A DNA stretch of 8,822 nucleotides from Rhizorhabdus sp. (lineage in GTDB: Bacteria; Pseudomonadota; Alphaproteobacteria; Sphingomonadales; Sphingomonadaceae): the NCBI GenBank assembly GCA_004297635.1, contig SCUQ01000323.1, positions 1-8,822 on the forward strand, read 5' to 3'. Shown piece by piece: positions 6,550 to 8,822 of the stretch; the first letter of the stretch is position 1, and the number at the start of each line of letters is the position of its first letter. The notes beneath the pieces were generated by a model, which was not told where the DNA came from, did no database searches, and saw only the letters and a list, made by a program, of their open reading frames with translations. The translations under genes and the position numbers were made by a program.

Positions 6550-7248
6550 TCAGAAACTGCCGCGCGCCAGGAACACGGCCGGAACCGTCATCACCAGGAT
6601 GCGCAGATCGAGCCCCAGGCATTTGTTGCGCGCATAGCTGACGTCGAGGGCGACCCGGCGGCGATAGGAGACATTGTTGCGCCCGCTGACCTGCCACAGG
6701 CCGGTTATGCCCGGCTTCACCCGGCTATAGTCGATGAAATAACGGCCATAGCGCTCGATCTCGCCCTCTACGATCGGCCTTGGCCCGACGATGCTCATCT
6801 CGCCGCGCAGCACGTTGATCAGCTGGGGCAGCTCATCGATGCTGCTCTTGCGCAGGAAATTGCCGATCGGGGTGATCCGCGGATCGCGGCGCAGCTTGTA
6901 ATCGCGTGCCCATTCCGCGCGGGCATCGGCGTCGGTGGCGAGCAGCTTTTGCAACCGCGCCTCCGCATCGGTCACCATCGATCGGAATTTCAGGCAGGGA
7001 AAGCTCCGCCCGTTACGCCCCAGCCGCCGGTGCGCGAAAAGCACCGGCCCCGGATCGACCACATAGACGAGGCATGCCACGACGATCATCAGCGGGGCCA
7101 GGAAGATCAGGGCGCAGCACGCTACCCCGATATCCAGCAGCCTTACCGCCATGAGATCGAACCGAGACGCCCGTCTGTCCATACTCCCTTGAATCCCCAT
7201 GAAGCGACCCCTTTGGGTTGCCCCCGATCCGATCGATGACGCATACAT
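6550..7248 (-). CDS. Polyprenyl-phosphate sugar-phosphate transferase (bacterial sugar transferase, ExoY/WcaJ-like short form)
   Basis: The 232-residue protein catalyses the first step of EPS repeat-unit assembly by moving a sugar 1-phosphate from a nucleotide sugar to undecaprenyl phosphate at the inner membrane. A hydrophobic re-entrant helix spans about 37-63 with P52 in its middle. KFRSM lies at 87-91, DPRITPIGNFLRKSSIDELPQ carries the Asp138-Glu139 catalytic pair, and MSIVGPRP is at 151-158, followed by KPGITGLWQVSGRN. It lacks the extra N-terminal membrane domain of WcaJ/GelB-size proteins, so it is of ExoY/PglC length. The sugar cannot be read from sequence. The ATG at 7248 has GAGG six bases upstream. 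A second start at M17 has AGGGG seven bases upstream and would give 216 residues, so either may be used. It is the first gene of the minus-strand unit. Confidence 0.93.
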   Translation of the reverse strand: MYASSIGSGATQRGRFMGIQGSMDRRASRFDLMAVRLLDIGVACCALIFLAPLMIVVACLVYVVDPGPVLFAHRRLGRNGRSFPCLKFRSMVTDAEARLQKLLATDADARAEWARDYKLRRDPRITPIGNFLRKSSIDELPQLINVLRGEMSIVGPRPIVEGEIERYGRYFIDYSRVKPGITGLWQVSGRNNVSYRRRVALDVSYARNKCLGLDLRILVMTVPAVFLARGSF

Positions 7249-7392
7249 GATGAACCTCGTTCTGCTGCAACGCGGCGAAGTCTGATCCTCGACTGCCAGT
7301 TGCGCTTACGGCGATCAACGGCTTGGCGACCAGTCGAGCGATAGATGAGGCTGGCTGATCGTAGCGTGTCTTTAAGATGAGATCGGAGCGAT

Positions 7393-7426
7393 TTTCGCGG
7401 ATTTATTGGGATAAACGCGCGCGAAA
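7393..7426. promoter_or_regulatory. 34-bp interrupted palindrome, candidate operator or cruciform
   Basis: Outer arms TTTCGCG (7393-7399) and CGCGAAA (7420-7426) are exact reverse complements. Inside them, TTTAT (7402-7406) and ATAAA (7411-7415) form a second exact pair around TGGG. The arms sit 145-180 bp upstream of the sugar transferase start. Two nested inverted repeats in a divergent promoter region suggest a dimeric regulator site or a structured leader. No regulator is identified. Confidence 0.45.
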
Positions 7427-7492
7427 CACCGATTGGTTGCGGCTGCGGCGAATTGTTCCTGTCAATATTAATGCCGGCTGAATAGCGATCGG

Positions 7493-7523
7493 CCCGGCCA
7501 GCGTGGGGCCGGGAATTTTATTT
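7493..7523 (+). terminator. Intrinsic-terminator-like hairpin in the divergent region
   Basis: CCCGGCC (7493-7499) pairs perfectly with GGCCGGG (7507-7513) around a 7-nt loop and is followed by AATTTTATTT. This is the best intrinsic terminator in the window and points along the plus strand, yet no plus-strand gene precedes it here. It may end an unseen short transcript starting between about 7250 and 7450, or attenuate the 45-residue gene downstream. Confidence 0.55.
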
Positions 7524-7642
7524 CGCATGTGCGAGATATTGGCGGCTTCGCGACTGAATGCGCGATTAACGGCTATTTAGGGACCGCCGTTTATAAGCAT
7601 CGTTGCGGGGCCGATCCGGCCACCGGCAGGAGCTTCGGAACC

Positions 7643-7780
7643 ATGGCCGCTTTCGGGCAACAGTGCAGCCACCACGACGAACCGATCGATCGCTGGCACC
7701 CACGGGTGCGGGCGCTGATCATATTGTCGGGTTCCATCGCTGGTTGGAGCGCGATGGGCATGCTGATTTTCCGTCCCTGA
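7643..7780 (+). CDS. Small single-helix membrane protein, 45 residues
   Basis: I do not recognise a named family. The chosen ATG (7643) has AGGAG at 7628-7632, ten bases upstream. The frame is open further up to 7529, but that extension is not protein-like and has no better ribosome site. Residues 1-16 are polar (QQCSHHDEP), 17-23 are basic/aromatic (RWHPRVR), and 24-43 form one membrane helix (ALIILSGSIAGWSAMGMLIF) ending in Arg-Pro. An RW...R motif before a helix with a central Trp resembles many short sphingomonad membrane proteins, which supports a real gene. It is divergent from the EPS genes and convergent with the ThDP enzyme. Its stop codon lies inside a strong hairpin. A role in envelope or EPS assembly is only a guess from position. 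Confidence 0.55.
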   Translation: MAAFGQQCSHHDEPIDRWHPRVRALIILSGSIAGWSAMGMLIFRP

Positions 7781-7800
7781 CCCTCCGGGTATCAGGGACG
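7772..7800. terminator. Strong hairpin overlapping the small gene's stop codon
   Basis: CGTCCCTGA (7772-7780, including the TGA stop) pairs perfectly over 9 bp with TCAGGGACG (7792-7800). CCC and GGG in the loop can extend the stem. There is no T-run on either side, so this is a non-canonical terminator or 3'-end stabiliser, possibly shared by the two convergent genes. Confidence 0.5.
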
Positions 7801-7804
7801 ACAA

Positions 7805-7849
7805 GGCTGGTTCTCGCTGGGCTGGTTCTCGCTGGGCTGGTTCTCGCTG
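7805..7849. repeat. Three perfect tandem copies of a 15-bp unit
   Basis: GGCTGGTTCTCGCTG repeats at 7805-7819, 7820-7834 and 7835-7849 without a mismatch, between two hairpins in the convergent gap. The unit length is a multiple of three, but no real gene covers it. Perfect identity points to recent slippage, so copy number may vary among strains. Confidence 0.9.
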
Positions 7850-7851
7850 GC

Positions 7852-7872
7852 GGCGGCCCTGCCGAGGCCGCC
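7852..7872 (-). terminator. GC-only hairpin just after the ThDP-enzyme gene
   Basis: GGCGGCC (7852-7858) and GGCCGCC (7866-7872) form a perfect 7-bp stem with a 7-nt loop, eight bases after the TGA at 7882-7880 on the minus strand. No T-run follows. It probably caps the 3' end of the mRNA or works with a termination factor. Confidence 0.4.
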
Positions 7873-7879
7873 CTCCCGC

Positions 7880-8822
7880 TCAATCCTCCAGGAACAGTTC
7901 CGCCGCCGCGTCCGCGATCGCTTCGGCGTCGAGGCGATAGGTGCGGTAGAGATCGGGCAGGTCGCCGGTCTGGCCGAAGCGGTCCAGGCCCAGCGCGCTG
8001 ACCTTCTGGCCGCGCACGCCGCCGATCCACGAGAGCGCCGATGGGCTGCCGTCGATGATGGTGACGAGACCGGCCTGGGGCGACAGGTCGCGCAACAGCG
8101 TCTCGATATGCGCCCGCTCGGCGGAGCCGCCCTGCCAGCGTGCCGCCTGCCGTGCCGACCAGCCGCGATGCAGCAGGTCCGGCGAGGTGACGTTGAGCAG
8201 GCCTAGCCCCGGTATGTCGTCCTTCAGCTCGTGATAGGCGGCGATCGCCTCGGGCGCGATCGCGCCGGTGAAGACGATCGCCGCCTCCGCGCCGGGGGCC
8301 GGTCGCATCAACCAATAACCACCCTTCAGCGCGTCCTCTTTCCACCCGTCGTCCGCGCGCTCGACCTGCTCGATCGCGCGGGTGGTCAGGCGCAGATAGA
8401 CGGAACCGCCATCCTCCGCCTGCATATGCCCGAACGCCCAGCCCATGATCAGCGCCAGCTCGTCGGCGAAGGCGGGCTCGAAATAGGTGAGGCCGGGCTG
8501 GCCGATGCCGATCAGCGGCGAATTGATCGACTGATGCGCGCCGCCCTCCGGCCCGAGCGTGACGCCCGATGGCGTGGCGACGAGCAGGAAGCGGGCATTC
8601 TGGTAGCAGCCATAGTTGAGCGCATCGAGCCCACGCGCGATGAACGGGTCGTAGACCGTCCCGATCGGCATCAGCCGCGTACCGAATAGCGGCGCCGACA
8701 GACCCAGCGCCGTGAGCATCAGGAACAGGTTATGTTCGGCGATGCCCAGCTCGATATGCTGGCCCGCGCCGCCGCCCGACCATTTCTGCGCGGATGGGAT
8801 CCGGGCAGCGTGGAAAACGTCC
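7880..8822 (-). CDS. Transketolase / AceE-like thiamine-diphosphate enzyme, C-terminal part (5' end outside window)
   Basis: The frame is open from base 8821 to the TGA at 7882-7880, giving 313 residues. The first in-frame ATG (8719) is internal, since clear family sequence precedes it. HIELGIAEHNLFLML (window residues 22-36) carries the ThDP-activating glutamate of the pyrimidine-binding domain. It is followed by LMPIGTVYDPFIARGLDALNYGCYQNARFLLVATPSGV and GPEGGAHQSINSPLIG, matching homodimeric pyruvate dehydrogenase E1 and related transketolase-fold proteins more than pentose-phosphate transketolase. The last domain (about residue 185 on) is the transketolase C-terminal fold, ending with FGQTGDLPDLYRTYRLD. 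The substrate may be a 2-oxo acid, but this cannot be settled without the N-terminal half. It is unrelated to EPS assembly and looks like a flanking housekeeping gene. Confidence 0.85.
   Translation of the reverse strand, partial: DVFHAARIPSAQKWSGGGAGQHIELGIAEHNLFLMLTALGLSAPLFGTRLMPIGTVYDPFIARGLDALNYGCYQNARFLLVATPSGVTLGPEGGAHQSINSPLIGIGQPGLTYFEPAFADELALIMGWAFGHMQAEDGGSVYLRLTTRAIEQVERADDGWKEDALKGGYWLMRPAPGAEAAIVFTGAIAPEAIAAYHELKDDIPGLGLLNVTSPDLLHRGWSARQAARWQGGSAERAHIETLLRDLSPQAGLVTIIDGSPSALSWIGGVRGQKVSALGLDRFGQTGDLPDLYRTYRLDAEAIADAAAELFLED

Larger units (their letters stand above)
7249..7642. promoter_or_regulatory. Divergent intergenic region between sugar transferase and small membrane protein
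   Basis: This 394-bp stretch has no convincing gene. It contains an interrupted palindrome (7393-7426), a plus-strand terminator-like hairpin (7493-7523) and AT-rich dips around 7461-7472 and 7591-7597. A perfect minus-strand TTGACA occurs at 7465-7460, but no matching -10 lies 16-18 bp away. TTATAAG around 7591-7597 could be a -10 for the 45-residue gene, again without a good -35. It should hold the promoter of the minus-strand EPS genes, but I cannot place it firmly. Confidence 0.5.

Noticed and set aside
7443..7459. GGAAC on the minus strand as the -35 of an EcfG-type general stress promoter
   Set aside because: No CGTT element follows at 16-17 bp.
7437..7465. Minus-strand promoter using the perfect TTGACA at 7465-7460
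   Set aside because: At 16-18 bp spacing the expected -10 position reads CCGCAA or similar, with no resemblance to TATAAT.
7603..8001. Plus-strand frame that turns the 15-bp repeats into a signal-peptide-like LVLAGLVLAG stretch
   Set aside because: The hydrophobic run is a by-product of the tandem repeat, the rest is Pro/Arg-rich, and it runs antisense over the conserved end of the ThDP-enzyme gene.

Overview
The window is GC-rich and tightly packed. Codon use and gene content suggest an alphaproteobacterium, most likely a sphingomonad (Sphingomonas/Sphingobium type); this is inferred from protein style, since no rRNA or other taxonomic marker is present. It looks like part of an exopolysaccharide (EPS) production and decoration locus, with an unrelated central-metabolism gene at the right edge.

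Left part, plus strand (1-4038). The 3' end of an OafA-type acyltransferase with a C-terminal SGNH domain is followed after one base by a 293-residue exported right-handed beta-helix protein. A structured, AT-richer 258-bp gap leads to an 840-residue protein with an N-terminal beta-helix and a C-terminal RTX region. It has no signal peptide and fits a type I-secreted polysaccharide-modifying enzyme (lyase, hydrolase or epimerase; substrate unknown).

Middle part, minus strand (7248-4043). A three-gene unit encodes a short polyprenyl-phosphate sugar-phosphate transferase (first step of repeat-unit assembly), a membrane-anchored SGNH-hydrolase-like protein, and an AlgI/DltB-type MBOAT acyltransferase. 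The last two overlap by one base (TGATG), as expected for a pair that acylates a polymer in the periplasm. The MBOAT stop faces the RTX stop with only 4 bp between them.

Right part. A 394-bp divergent intergenic region (7249-7642) holds an interrupted palindrome and a plus-strand terminator-like hairpin. It precedes a 45-residue single-helix membrane protein on the plus strand. Next come a strong hairpin, three perfect tandem copies of a 15-bp unit and a second hairpin, and then the 3' end of a minus-strand thiamine-diphosphate enzyme of the transketolase / AceE-like E1 class, which continues past the window.

Working model: the sugar transferase starts the polymer on the lipid carrier, two acylation routes (MBOAT+SGNH and OafA-SGNH) decorate it, and two beta-helix proteins, one periplasmic or lipid-anchored and one exported by type I secretion, bind, trim or remodel it. 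The most unusual elements are the two beta-helix proteins, neither of which I can assign to a named enzyme family, and the structured non-coding regions at 1293-1502 and 7393-7872.
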